From Paenibacillus melissococcoides (GTDB lineage Bacteria > Bacillota > Bacilli > Paenibacillales > Paenibacillaceae): a stretch of 63,067 nt of DNA. Of this stretch, positions 50,798 to 60,416 are shown piece after piece (the stretch's first letter is position 1; each line of letters opens with the position of its first letter). The stretch lies in NCBI GenBank assembly GCA_944800085.1, contig CALYLO010000007.1, positions 307,501 through 370,567 on the forward strand, in the 5' to 3' direction. Position numbers and translations under genes: made by a program. The notes under the pieces were generated by a model. That model worked only from the letters and a program-made list of their open reading frames with translations. It was not told where the DNA came from and ran no database searches.

Positions 50798-52101
50798 TCG
50801 AGCGGCTGAAGACGATATTGCTCACCGTGCTTGTGCTGCTTAGTCTCCTTCAGAGCTTCTTCCTGATGTACAGCATGCCGAATTACAATTTCGAGAAGAA
50901 GACGTCCAGCGACTATATCAAAACGGAACCGCTCGGACCGGAGGAACGGCTTGAAAACCTCGTCTTTCCGGAACAGATGATTCTTCATCTGGGAGAAGAC
51001 AAGCATGCGATGCTGTATCCGGGGACAACGTTCTACAATATAATCATGAAGCGCCTGCAGGGGCGGACGTATGACGGCTTCCAATACCGTCCGGTCTCGT
51101 CGGTCGAATGGGAACGGGTTCGAAAACAGAACGAAGGGATCGAGCTGAGATTCAACTCGCCGGTTCCGGCGAAGCTGCTGCAGCGGGTATTCCCGCTTGG
51201 GGATGACACCACCTTCCTGGAGGAGACAATCAAGCGGATATGGCTGTATGCTAATCCCGAGTCGAACGAGGTGCGGGTCTTCTTCTTCAATGCGAAGGGA
51301 GACGCGGTCTATGAATCGACACGGGCCGATCTTACGGTGCAGGATGTTACGCAGCAGGTCGAATTCGGCCGCACCTGGACGCCGTACCGCATGGTTGGCG
51401 GTATGTTCTACATGCCCGAGGAGCCGTTGGAGGCAGTGGAGGTGGAGCTGCCGTACGAGCAGATTACGGTGGAGCAGATGCAGCGCAGCCTCTTCTTCGA
51501 CCCTACTTTGACGAAAAATATCGTCGCCGGTAACTCTGAAATTTATACCGACGCCAAGCGGGGTCTGGAGATCAATCGGGGAGAGCATTGGATTATCTAT
51601 TCCGATCCGGCGGTGACGACGGAAGGAAAGCAGGATATCGCGGCGGATGCCACATCGGCGGTCCGCTTCATCAACCAGCATGGCGGGTGGAACGGGAAAT
51701 ACCGCTTCACGCTGCCAGGTCCGAACGAGAGACAGGCCGGATTGTACGGCGGCGCGAATGAACGGGGAGTCGTCATGCGGTTCGAGCAGTATTGGGGCTC
51801 ATACCCGGTCATCAGCACGCCGGAATTCCATTTCGGCTATATGCAGGTGACGATCCAGCAAGGAACGGTCACCAATTACGAGCGTTCGCTCATTCAGCTG
51901 TTCAACCGGTCCGCCGAGAAGGAGATACGGAAGCTTCCGGCCGGAGATGCCTTGCTGAGCAAGCTGAAGGCGCTCGGGCGGCTGAATGAGATCGTCAGCG
52001 TCGATCCCGTCTACGTGCCGCATTACAGCAAGGAGACGATTCACTTGGTCCCTACGTGGCAGGTGAAGTTCAATGACGGCTCGACGACGCTGCTGGAATA
52101 G
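50794..52101 (+). CDS. walH: WalK regulator WalH (YycH)
   Basis: 435 aa. N-terminal membrane anchor (about residues 7-25) and a large extracellular YycH domain. With WalI it restrains or modulates WalK. Recognised by position and general pattern; divergent in sequence, as usual for the family. Confidence 0.92.
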   Translation: MIERLKTILLTVLVLLSLLQSFFLMYSMPNYNFEKKTSSDYIKTEPLGPEERLENLVFPEQMILHLGEDKHAMLYPGTTFYNIIMKRLQGRTYDGFQYRPVSSVEWERVRKQNEGIELRFNSPVPAKLLQRVFPLGDDTTFLEETIKRIWLYANPESNEVRVFFFNAKGDAVYESTRADLTVQDVTQQVEFGRTWTPYRMVGGMFYMPEEPLEAVEVELPYEQITVEQMQRSLFFDPTLTKNIVAGNSEIYTDAKRGLEINRGEHWIIYSDPAVTTEGKQDIAADATSAVRFINQHGGWNGKYRFTLPGPNERQAGLYGGANERGVVMRFEQYWGSYPVISTPEFHFGYMQVTIQQGTVTNYERSLIQLFNRSAEKEIRKLPAGDALLSKLKALGRLNEIVSVDPVYVPHYSKETIHLVPTWQVKFNDGSTTLLE

Positions 52102-52155
52102 GGCGAAGTCCGCTCGATGCGGAACCGGGATCATGAAGCGCAAAGGAGGATCGCC

Positions 52156-52902
52156 ATGGATTGGAGTCGGGCCAAAAATATTTTGATATACGCGTTCCTG
52201 CTGCTGAATATTGTGCTCGGCTACCAGCTGTGGCAGGATATTCGCGAGCAGCTCCATTCCGATCTAGACTGGACGTCGCTGTCCGAGGAGACGCGCCAGA
52301 TGATGGACTTGAAGAGAATTCAGGTTACGGCTAAAATACCGGCGGAAACCCCGGCGCTGCGGGAAATTACGTACCGGTTCGTCCGCCGCGATCCGGAACC
52401 CGTGCCGCTGGAGAATCCGCAGGACAGCACCATCATTTTCTCGGAGAAGGATCTGGTGCGCGGGCTGCAGGGAGAGATTCCCCATATTGAAATGTATCGC
52501 TATGATTCGTTCAGCGGAAGCGTCGATACCTTCCTGCTGCACCAGCGGCTGGCGAACGGGCTGCCGATATTCGAGGTAACGCTTGAGCTGAGCACCCGCA
52601 GCCAGAAGATTACGGCCTACCGTCAGCAATATGTGGAATTGATCGAGCCGAAGGTCAATCAGGAGCAGAAAATTTTGTCCGCGTCCAAAGCGCTGCAGAG
52701 CGTAATCGACAATGTGCTGGCGCCCGGCTCGGTCGTGAAAGATATCCAGTTGGGCTATCATGGCCAGCTCTTCGATGCAGATACCCAGGTGGCGGCGCCT
52801 TCCTGGCGGATTTTGCTCGAAAATGGCGAGGTGTACTACGTCAATGCGATGAATGGAGCGGTGGACAGTTCGCAAGCGGGAAAGAAGGAGAGCGAGAAAT
52901 GA
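52156..52902 (+). CDS. walI: WalK regulator WalI (YycI)
   Basis: 248 aa. MDWSRAKNILIYAFLLLN is the characteristic YycI N-terminal membrane anchor; an extracellular domain follows. The ATG at 52156 has AAAGGAGG upstream, whereas the open frame starts 13 codons earlier. Overlaps walJ by 4 bases. Confidence 0.94.
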   Translation: MDWSRAKNILIYAFLLLNIVLGYQLWQDIREQLHSDLDWTSLSEETRQMMDLKRIQVTAKIPAETPALREITYRFVRRDPEPVPLENPQDSTIIFSEKDLVRGLQGEIPHIEMYRYDSFSGSVDTFLLHQRLANGLPIFEVTLELSTRSQKITAYRQQYVELIEPKVNQEQKILSASKALQSVIDNVLAPGSVVKDIQLGYHGQLFDADTQVAAPSWRILLENGEVYYVNAMNGAVDSSQAGKKESEK

Positions 52903-53720
52903 GTTTACGATTTTCAGTGTTGTCGAGCGGTTCGACGGGGAATGCGACCGTGATCCAAAATGACGGCGCGACGGTGATGATCGACGTCGGTCTGAGCTGC
53001 AAGCGGACCGAGCAGCTCCTGGAGGAGCAGGGACTCTCCGGCAAGCAGATCGACGCGATTTTCGTCACGCACGAGCATTCGGATCATATCAAAGGATTGG
53101 GCGCGTTTGCGCGGAAATACGATTTGCCCATCTATGCCAACGAGAAAACGTGGGCCGCGCTGGAGAAGCATGTCGGCAATATCGCGGAGGAGAACCGCAT
53201 CGTCATGCAGACCGGCGAAGCCCGCGACTTCGGCGATCTGCGCGTGGAGTCGTTCGGCATCTCGCATGATGCGGCCGAGCCGGTAGCATACCGTTTTTTC
53301 GAGGGGGAGACGAAGCTGTCGGTTGCGACCGACTTGGGTTATATGAGCGATAAGGTCCGTGACGCGATCATCGATTCCGATGTGCTCGTCATGGAGTCGA
53401 ACCATGATGTCGAGATGCTTCGCGTCGGGCGTTATCCATGGAACATCAAGCGGCGCATTTTGAGCGATCTCGGCCATTTGTCGAACGATGCGGCGGGCGA
53501 GGCGCTGTGCGAGGTCGTCACCGGCAACACGCGCCGTACATATTTGGCGCATCTGAGCCTGGATCACAACATGCAGGATTTGGCCCGGATGACGGTGCAG
53601 GACGTGATGGAAAGCAAGGGCCATTTTTTCAAAGAGAGCGAGTTCCAGTTGAAAGATACGTATTATGACCGGCCCACGGCATGGGATACGGTCACCGGGA
53701 AGTCTCCGGTTCGTCGGTAA
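52899..53720 (+). CDS. walJ: metallo-beta-lactamase-fold protein WalJ (YycJ)
   Basis: 273 aa. MBL-fold motif THEHSDHIKGL and a conserved SSGSTGNATVI at the N-terminus. YycJ-type exonucleases have been linked to mismatch repair in Bacillus. Last gene of the wal operon; its 3' end overlaps a small gene on the other strand by 29 bases. Confidence 0.95.
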   Translation: MSLRFSVLSSGSTGNATVIQNDGATVMIDVGLSCKRTEQLLEEQGLSGKQIDAIFVTHEHSDHIKGLGAFARKYDLPIYANEKTWAALEKHVGNIAEENRIVMQTGEARDFGDLRVESFGISHDAAEPVAYRFFEGETKLSVATDLGYMSDKVRDAIIDSDVLVMESNHDVEMLRVGRYPWNIKRRILSDLGHLSNDAAGEALCEVVTGNTRRTYLAHLSLDHNMQDLARMTVQDVMESKGHFFKESEFQLKDTYYDRPTAWDTVTGKSPVRR

Positions 53721-53898
53721 GCCATCGATCGACTTCATGCGCTTTGCGCGCGATGTCCTCATCGGTGATGAGCCCTTTCTCGACCAGCAGCTCCATTAAG
53801 GTGGACAAGGCGAGCGTAAGGCGGTACTGGTCTTCCTTCAAATCGGCAAGCTGCCCCACAATATTGACGTCCGACCAAGCGGAAGAGGCTGTTTTCAT
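53692..53898 (-). CDS. small conserved-looking protein, unknown function
   Basis: 68 aa on the minus strand between walJ and htrA. MKTASSAWSD, then helical LADLKEDQYRLTLALSTLME and GLITDEDI. The ATG at 53898 has a perfect AAGGAGG at 8 bases; the longer open frame upstream lacks this. The product is unknown. It converges on walJ and overlaps it. Confidence 0.72.
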   Translation of the reverse strand: MKTASSAWSDVNIVGQLADLKEDQYRLTLALSTLMELLVEKGLITDEDIARKAHEVDRWLTDEPETSR

Positions 53899-54164
53899 GT
53901 GCATTTCCTCCTTCATAAGGAAATAGGATGGTAAAGAGTTACAATGCCGTCTCTTTTCTCTCAACGAGAACGATGTATGATAGAATATGTACGAGGAAAC
54001 GAAATGATGACATGCCTGACGCATGAACTGTCCGCTGCAGGCATCTCATATATAGTGTTGACCGTTTGAAAGCCTGGCATTCCTGTGTAATGGGCAGTAG
54101 GATGCATAGAGTCGGAGCAGCAGCCGAACGTGGCGAGAGCCCGGGTTGAGGGGAGTGGGTTCGG

Positions 54165-55409
54165 ATGAGCTTGTTTGAGGATGATTTTTTCTCACCGAAG
54201 GTGAGACGGCGGATCGAGCGCAGATGGTACCGGCGTACCAAGGCTCCCCGTGAAGGCTGGAAGCGCATTAGACGGTCAGGAAGCGGCAAGTGGTCGACGG
54301 TGCAGGTCGCCGTCGTCAGCTCGATTATCAGCGCGTTCGTCGCCGTCATCCTGTACAGCTGGATTACCGGATCCGGAGAGGCCGGCTCTCCCGCCGTGGC
54401 CGTGGCGGGCAATGCGATGGCGAGCGATCCTTACGAGCGGATCGTCCAGGCTGCGGACAAGGTCAGTCCGGCCGTCGTCAGCATGGTCAACAAGCAGAAG
54501 CAGATTGGCGATGAAGACGGCGTGGCGCAGGATATGAATCTCGGCTCCGGGGTCATTTTCAAGAAGGATGGGGGCAAGGCGTATGTGCTGACGAACGAGC
54601 ATGTCGTTCAAGGCGCGGACGAATTGGAGGTCGTGCTGGACAACGGACAGCGGAAGAACGCCGAGCTCGTCGGCAAGGACCGCGTCATGGACGTCGCGGT
54701 ACTCCGAATTGACGCCGCCGGCGTGACGGCGGTAGCCGAGATTGGCGATTCCCGCACGATTCGGCGCGGGGAGACGGTCATTGCCCTCGGCAATCCGCTC
54801 GGCTTCGGCGGGTCGCTGACGGCCGGGATCGTCGGGTATACGAACCGGCTGATTCCGGTGTCGCTGAACCAGGACGGGGTATACGACTGGGAGCAGACGG
54901 TCATTCAGACCGATGCCGCGATCAATGAGGGCAACAGCGGCGGGGCGCTGGTCAATCTTGACGGCCAAGTGATCGGCATCAATACGATGAAGATCGCGAC
55001 CACGGGCGTGGAAGGATTGGGCTTCGCGATTCCGATCAATGAAGTGATGGAGACGGTCGATCGGATTATGGAGGACGGCAAGGTCGTGCGGCCGTACCTC
55101 GGCGTCTATACGCTCGATGTGAACAATCCGTACGCGCCGATTACCGAGGAACAGCGCGATGACATTCGTCTTCCGAAGGACGTGAGAGAGGGCGTCATCG
55201 TCCTGGAGTCATCAGGCCCCGCCAAGCGGGCCGGCTTGAAGCTGAACGACGTTATCGTCCGGTTCGATAAGCAGGAGATCGGCTCGACTCTGGAGCTGCG
55301 CAAATATTTGTATGAGAAGAAGCATATCGGCGATAGCATGGACGTTCATTTCTACCGCGACGGCGTGCTTATGACGGTAAAGGTGATATTGGCGGATAAG
55401 CCGGACTAA
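54165..55409 (+). CDS. HtrA-like serine protease (HtrC/YyxA)
   Basis: 414 aa. Cytoplasmic N-terminus rich in Arg, one membrane helix (about residues 48-68), a trypsin-like domain with His146 (TNEHVV), Asp176 (DVAVLRI) and Ser258 (GNSGGAL), and a PDZ domain at the C-terminus. Surface quality-control protease. It is the usual last neighbour of the wal operon (yycK/yyxA), here separated by the small minus-strand gene. Confidence 0.94.
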   Translation: MSLFEDDFFSPKVRRRIERRWYRRTKAPREGWKRIRRSGSGKWSTVQVAVVSSIISAFVAVILYSWITGSGEAGSPAVAVAGNAMASDPYERIVQAADKVSPAVVSMVNKQKQIGDEDGVAQDMNLGSGVIFKKDGGKAYVLTNEHVVQGADELEVVLDNGQRKNAELVGKDRVMDVAVLRIDAAGVTAVAEIGDSRTIRRGETVIALGNPLGFGGSLTAGIVGYTNRLIPVSLNQDGVYDWEQTVIQTDAAINEGNSGGALVNLDGQVIGINTMKIATTGVEGLGFAIPINEVMETVDRIMEDGKVVRPYLGVYTLDVNNPYAPITEEQRDDIRLPKDVREGVIVLESSGPAKRAGLKLNDVIVRFDKQEIGSTLELRKYLYEKKHIGDSMDVHFYRDGVLMTVKVILADKPD

Positions 55410-55536
55410 TCAGGACACAATGACAAGAGAACGGTGCATGTCCGCGGCGATTTGAATTCGTTGGGGGCGCAAACGGAACCGGAGCAATGACTTTTCCAAT
55501 ACTGACAGCAGGTTAGGCAAGAAAGAGGGAACATGC

Positions 55537-55707
55537 ATGTATGTCGTCTGTAAAGAACACGTAGAATTGGCAATCGATAAATTCGTAGATGAGTATGAGG
55601 ATGCTCCCGATCTGGTCGATTTGGACGAGGTCGAATTCAGCGATTGGGAGAAGCCGGTCAAATGCTGCATGAATTGCGATCAGGAGGCCAAATTTCTTAT
55701 CGTGTGA
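55537..55707 (+). CDS. CxxH/CxxC small protein
   Basis: 56 aa. MYVVCKEHVELAIDKFVDEY with CKEH near the start and CCMNC near the end, the pattern of the small CxxH/CxxC family (BA_5709 type) that lies next to htrA in Bacillaceae. Probably a zinc ribbon. The ATG at 55537 follows GAGGG at 7 bases. Confidence 0.85.
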   Translation: MYVVCKEHVELAIDKFVDEYEDAPDLVDLDEVEFSDWEKPVKCCMNCDQEAKFLIV

Positions 55708-55744
55708 AGGACAGGAGAAGAATATCGTGCGCAGCACGGAAGAG

Positions 55745-55785
55745 CAAGGGCGCTGAACCGGGAGGTCGGCGGCCCTTGTTTTTTT
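55745..55785 (+). terminator. terminator after the CxxH/CxxC gene
   Basis: Stem CAAGGGC-GCTGA / TCGGC-GCCCTTG with wobble pairs and seven Ts. Confidence 0.88.
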
Positions 55786-55796
55786 GTGAGCATCGC

Positions 55797-55939
55797 TGTG
55801 GATAAACGAGATAAGTGAACCGGAGGAAGGTTGTCCACATGTGGATAATGCTACCGGAAAGGGCAAATGCGGTTATCCACAACACGGCAGAATGCGGATG
55901 ATGCTGCTTGCGGGTTGCCCCGGATGGTTAAGTGGATAA
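55797..55939. other. DnaA-box cluster outside oriC
   Basis: Perfect boxes TTATCCACA at 55797-55805 (minus), 55840-55848 (minus) and 55873-55881 (plus); near matches TTGTCCACA 55831-55839 (plus) and TTATCCACT 55931-55939 (minus). Five in 143 bases, about 43 kb from oriC. B. subtilis has similar clusters that titrate DnaA and time initiation; that role is inferred here. Confidence 0.65.
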
Positions 55940-56373
55940 GGGAAATATGCGGGGACATGCCGTAAGTTCGAGAGCGGACGAGGGATGTTTGTCTGTGCTT
56001 ATGGCCATTATCCCCATAGTTCAGACTTACATCAAAAAGGGGTTTGGATTGCCCAAGGGAGAGAATGGTCTGTACGCTCGGATAGACAAGTTGTGAAGGT
56101 GAAGCGAAGGACGCGAAACTGGAAGGGGAATGGGTAGCAGCCCTTTTGTTCAGTCTCCCATTGGTTCAGGGTCATACTTACTAACTCTGATTTAGAGGAT
56201 ATGAAAGCTGGCGGACCGGATCTGAGCGGGTGGGATAGTCCCGTCAGAGTCAAGATGCCGATGAAAAGAGAGGTTAAGAGAAAAACAAAGGAGAGTTGTT
56301 CCGAGAAGTGGCGGTATGGACCCCTGAGGCGATGGGACAGGCAAGGCGGGCAGGGTGGGAACGGGCCACGCGC
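55940..56373. other. intergenic region without recognised genes
   Basis: About 430 bases with no frame that has both a ribosome site and a credible protein. It may be old gene debris. Confidence 0.4.
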
Positions 56374-56407
56374 CAAAAAGCAGCAACCGGAGGCATGTCT
56401 CCGGTTG
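56374..56407 (-). terminator. MFS gene terminator
   Basis: Perfect 10-bp stem GCAACCGGAG (56382-56391) / CTCCGGTTGC (56398-56407), with five Ts on the minus strand. Confidence 0.88.
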
Positions 56408-56423
56408 CTTGCATTTGCTTCGC

Positions 56424-57732
56424 TTATATGGCGGGAGCACTGCCGGTGCGAGGCCGGCGGAAACGGCCCTTGCGGTTCGGGCGGTCCTCCCGGAACATGA
56501 AGAAGTAGCATATCGCCGAGGTCACGTAGAGGACGCCGGTGATGGAGAAGGTCATCGCGTAGCCCCAATAGTAGCCGTACGAGGTCACGAGGTACGACTG
56601 GACGGAGCCCATGCTGGCCCACCCGAGCATGAACGCGGTCTGGGTAAGAGAGTTACCGATACCACGTCTCGAATCCGAGATACGGTCGACCATGATGGCG
56701 GATTGAATCGGATTGGCCGCGTTCATGAGCGCCTGCCGGAACAGGAAGCTGATGGAGGCGATAAGCAGCAGGTTCGTGAATCCGGTCAGCAGCAGAAACG
56801 GCAAGGACATCATCTGAAATAAGACGACGGCGCGCACTTGTCCGACGCGGTTGACCAAGGTCGGGCCGATGAGCATCGAGACGATGGTCATCACCTGGCC
56901 GAGCGATCAGCAATCCGACGGCGGTCAGCGAGACGGAGAACCGGTTCGTGAAATACAGGTTCAAGTACGGCACGACCAAGCCGGAGCCGAGGCCGACGAG
57001 AAGCTGGCAGAACGTCAGCCGGCGGATGACCTTCCATTCCCGCTGCTTGGCTGCGGCGGGCGCCGATTCGGACGCCAGCGAAGGCGACGGGACGGGAGCG
57101 GGCTCCGGCTTCTGAGCGGCCCGCTTGCTCTCCTTCACCAGCAGCAGCGGCAGGAAGGCCGCGAAGCTGGCAGCGCCGCCGATGAGCAGCACCGACTGAA
57201 GGCTGATGATCTTGCTCCAGCCGAACGCCTGCAGGACGTCGGCCAGATAGCCGCCGCCCATGCTCCCCAGCACCTGCGCGGCCAGCACCATCGAGGAATG
57301 GTAGCTGAATAGCTTCAGGCGCTGCTCCTTCGGCGTATTTTCCGCCAGGAAAGGAATCGCGATCACCTGGAAAAAGGCCGCGAATATCCCGGTAAATACG
57401 GCCAGCACCTGCAGGCTCAGCGGCGCTTCGGCGAAGGCGCGCAGCATGAAGCTGATGCCGGTCACCAGCGAGCCGGCAATCAGAATCCGCTTGCGGCTGG
57501 AGCGGTCGCCAAGCAGTCCGATCGGGATGAACAGGATCGCCGTCGCCAAGGACTGCACGCTGATAATAGTCCCGTTCATCTGATCGCTATAACCAAGCGA
57601 TTGGATATATAGATTATATAGAACGGAGAACATGCCGGTTCCGATCTGGTAGAGAAGGTTGGCAATAAAAAACAGCTGGATATTGCGGTTCCAGCTACGT
57701 ATCTCGGTCGTTGCATGATGAAAAAAGCGCAT
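56424..57732 (-). pseudogene. MFS transporter gene with one frameshift
   Basis: The N-terminal part (about 280 aa) reads as a major facilitator with six membrane segments and the GDRSSRKR loop motif (residues about 75-82). Near 56890-56900 the frame breaks (LLIAR then nonsense), while the next frame carries on the transporter (LGQVMTIVSMLIGP to the C-terminus at 56424). One extra base or two lost bases explain it. Substrate unknown. A sequencing error is possible. Confidence 0.8.
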
Positions 57733-57791
57733 TCGTGTCACGCCCCCATTTTTCTTGCTGCCTCTCTCATTGTATCAGGGGGGAATGCGGG

Positions 57792-57820
57792 AATAAAGAG
57801 GCCTTGTCGGGAAAGGCCTC
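57792..57820 (-). terminator. YhgE terminator
   Basis: Perfect 8-bp stem GAGGCCTT (57798-57805) / AAGGCCTC (57813-57820), followed on the minus strand by TTTATT. Confidence 0.8.
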
Positions 57821-57842
57821 ACGATAGGATGGAAATTACAGG

Positions 57843-58616
57843 TCAATGGATCAGCTTGCTCTCCTTCGCTTTGCGCACCAGCCCCGCGCTCGCCTTGTTG
57901 ATCGGGCTTTTGAGGACGAGGCCGATAAGGAGGAAGAGGCCCGCGACGACGGCCAGCACGATGATGTCGCGCCGCACGATATCCCACAGAATGCCGCCGA
58001 CCGCTTCCCGCATCATGCTGATCGCATAGGTGAACGGCAGGAATGGATGAATCGCCTGGAAAAAAGGCGGCGTCGTCTGAATCGGAAAGGTGCCACCGGA
58101 GCCGGCCAACTGCAGGACGAGCAGCACGATGGCGAGCGCCTTTCCTACGTTGCCGAACACCGAGACCAGGGTGTAGACGGCAAGCATGAAGACGGCGCTG
58201 ATGATGAGGCCGAAGACGATGAACCAGCCCGGATGCAGCACATAGGTCTTCAGCAGATATATATCGCCGGTTGTCACGAACAGCGACTGGAGCAGCGCGA
58301 TGGTCAGGAAGGTGAAGTATCGGCCGAAATAGATTTGCACATTCGTGTAAGGCTTGCCCTCTTCATGCACCTCCACCGTCAGCAGCGAGACGAGCAGCAG
58401 CGCTCCGACCCAGAGGGACAGCGTCGTGAAGAACGGAGACATGGCCGATCCGTAGTTCGGAATCGGGAACAGCTTGTTCTCCTTCAGGATGACCGGCTCG
58501 GCGAAGAATTCGCTCTCCTTCTCGAAGTTGTTCTTCAGCAGATCGATAATTTCGGTAATTGTAGCGGCGCATTTTTTTTGGCAATGTTTATCAAGATATT
58601 TGGCAAAATTGCGCCG
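57843..58616 (-). pseudogene. YhgE/Pip family membrane protein, 5'-truncated
   Basis: Only the C-terminal part of a normally 700-900 aa protein remains. It includes the PIPNYGSAMSPFF segment that precedes the membrane block, and then five to six membrane helices. The frame stays open upstream to about 58616 and then hits a stop within unrelated DNA next to the phage module. No proper start exists. The YhgE N-terminus seems lost at a junction around 58570-58620. Confidence 0.75.
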
Positions 58617-58633
58617 TTATAGAAGTGAGGTTC

Positions 58634-58768
58634 TCACCCTTTCGTCTCAATGATTTCTTGACATTCTTCAGCCGAAATGTACTTAGGAACATACGACTGA
58701 AGCTTATCTTCATCAGCAAAACCTTTTCGCCAGCAGTCCATAAGAAATGCGAAAAATAGGCTCTTCAT
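58634..58768 (-). CDS. phage XkdX-like small tail protein
   Basis: 44 aa. MKSLFFAFLMDCWRKGFADE, then YISAEECQEI: the XkdX pattern (short aromatic N-terminus, C-terminal Ile-(T/S)-A-E-(E/Q)-x-x-E-I). Its ATG overlaps the stop of the upstream gene (TAATG), and it is the last gene of the tail operon, as in PBSX. Confidence 0.75.
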   Translation of the reverse strand: MKSLFFAFLMDCWRKGFADEDKLQSYVPKYISAEECQEIIETKG

Positions 58769-59112
58769 TATGCATTACCCCCTTCGTCCATCATACCCAT
58801 CACAGCCAACTGCAACGCGTCAAGCTGCCTCCGAAGCTCTTCGTTCTCCGCCTGTAGCTTTTCAATCGGGCCGGGCTCACGTGGTCTATTGCGTTCTGCT
58901 TCATAAGCTGCCTCGTACTCTTCTTCCGTAATAAGATGGATGTCCTCGTGTTCCGGGATTTCTTCCCTTGACTGCTCTGTTATGACATAAAAGTCATATG
59001 ATTCTGAAGGATATACCAGTGTGCCCGGGACAAACTTGTTCGTGTCCAAACCCTTGTAATCATAGTTACCGCCTCTCGGCCCTATAACATTTGTTAATTT
59101 TAATCCAATCAT
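58768..59112 (-). CDS. phage protein, XkdW-like position
   Basis: 114 aa. An N-terminal beta-rich half (GLKLTNVIGPRGGNYDYKG) and a C-terminal coiled coil (about residues 80-105, LQAENEELRRQLDALQ). It occupies the place of PBSX xkdW between the tail fibre gene and xkdX. Function unknown. Confidence 0.65.
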   Translation of the reverse strand: MIGLKLTNVIGPRGGNYDYKGLDTNKFVPGTLVYPSESYDFYVITEQSREEIPEHEDIHLITEEEYEAAYEAERNRPREPGPIEKLQAENEELRRQLDALQLAVMGMMDEGGNA

Positions 59113-59123
59113 GTTAATCCTCC

Positions 59124-60416
59124 TTATCGATATGCGTGTGCTCCAAGAAATTGAATAACGCCTGAGTCTGATGTGCTTTTGTCTGTCATTTCGTAACTAA
59201 AGGACAGGTTGTTTCTCGTAATAATAGTATGCTTGCGAGCTATCGGCGAATAACTTTGTCGTGCTACATACAGTTTTGTCTTGCTTAAAAAAACAGCTTC
59301 CTCGGCGCTGACACTTCCGGAAGGCATTGTGAAATAAGGTACTGCTGCATGGTTTAAAATTCTTACAGGGTCTCTATCTCTATAACCTCTATCAACAATG
59401 AACGTGTTAGAGCCGTCACGAGTGACTGCGATTACTTCGTAGTCGGGAGCAGAAGAATCCACATTGTTTTTTGATATGAGTTTTCCCGCATGGTCATACA
59501 GTTCATATGTTTTTGAAGAGCCACTCAACACGATAAGTACAACATTATCGCCTACCACCAAACTACTCGCCGCAAACTCCCGTGGAGCGCCCAGATGTAC
59601 TGCCCTCACAACAGTTCCGTTTGGCGACACCTCATGTAGCTCCGATTGGTATTTTACCGGGGAACCTGATGTTGTTTCTTTGACTAGTACAAAATTATTA
59701 TCCTTGTTGATAAACATGCCTTTCCCAACATAGTTTCCCAGCATGTCAAAGAACGTGCTTGTTAGGGCGAGGTTGCCCTTCGCTTGTGGAATACCACTAA
59801 TTGCAGCAGCCAATTGGTCAAACGTACTATTCGCGGAGACTGGCCCGCCACCTTTGTCGTTGATGACCCCCGCGACTTTCCCTTTCCCATCAACGACAGA
59901 TTGCTTTACCGAATCGAGCTCCGTTATGATATTGCGCGATTGGACGGTCAGTGCACCGTTAACAGTGAGCCCGCCCGTGATAGTGCCACCCGAGCGCGGC
60001 AGACTTGCGCTTTTGGCGTTCGATTCAGCTTGGTTTGCTTTTGCCTGTGCCCCTTCAGTCGTTTCCTTTGCATTCCAAGCCGTCCGCTCGGCAGCCGTAA
60101 TATGCCGGACTTGATCCTCAGTATGAGCTTCGATGGCTCCTTGTGCATTGACAGCTGCTTGCATCGCCTCGTTTACGGCCTTCGGCGTGGCTGCCTTCGT
60201 CTCGTCGGTGCTGTCCGTTGCATTTGATAGCTGGGTGATGCCCGCCTGGGTCAGGGAAGCAGCCGGAACCTTCACATCATCAATCCGCTGGCTGAGCTGG
60301 TATATCCCTTCCTCAATGTTATTTAGGTTTCGGGCTGATATCGGCGTGCCTTCCTGGATGACTTCGCCAGTCGGTGCAACGATATGGTCACGCCATTCGG
60401 TGCGGTTATATGCCAA
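59124..60416 (-). CDS. phage tail fibre / XkdV-like protein
   Basis: 430 aa. N-terminal MAYNRTEWRDHIV typical of PBSX-like fibres, then a phage tail-fibre repeat (AGITQLSNATDSTDETKAAT), a region of Ala/Gln coiled coil, and a beta-rich C-terminal half that probably binds the host surface. The TTG at 60416 was chosen: GGAGGT is 8 bases upstream, whereas the open frame begins 7 codons earlier. Confidence 0.8.
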   Translation of the reverse strand: MAYNRTEWRDHIVAPTGEVIQEGTPISARNLNNIEEGIYQLSQRIDDVKVPAASLTQAGITQLSNATDSTDETKAATPKAVNEAMQAAVNAQGAIEAHTEDQVRHITAAERTAWNAKETTEGAQAKANQAESNAKSASLPRSGGTITGGLTVNGALTVQSRNIITELDSVKQSVVDGKGKVAGVINDKGGGPVSANSTFDQLAAAISGIPQAKGNLALTSTFFDMLGNYVGKGMFINKDNNFVLVKETTSGSPVKYQSELHEVSPNGTVVRAVHLGAPREFAASSLVVGDNVVLIVLSGSSKTYELYDHAGKLISKNNVDSSAPDYEVIAVTRDGSNTFIVDRGYRDRDPVRILNHAAVPYFTMPSGSVSAEEAVFLSKTKLYVARQSYSPIARKHTIITRNNLSFSYEMTDKSTSDSGVIQFLGAHAYR

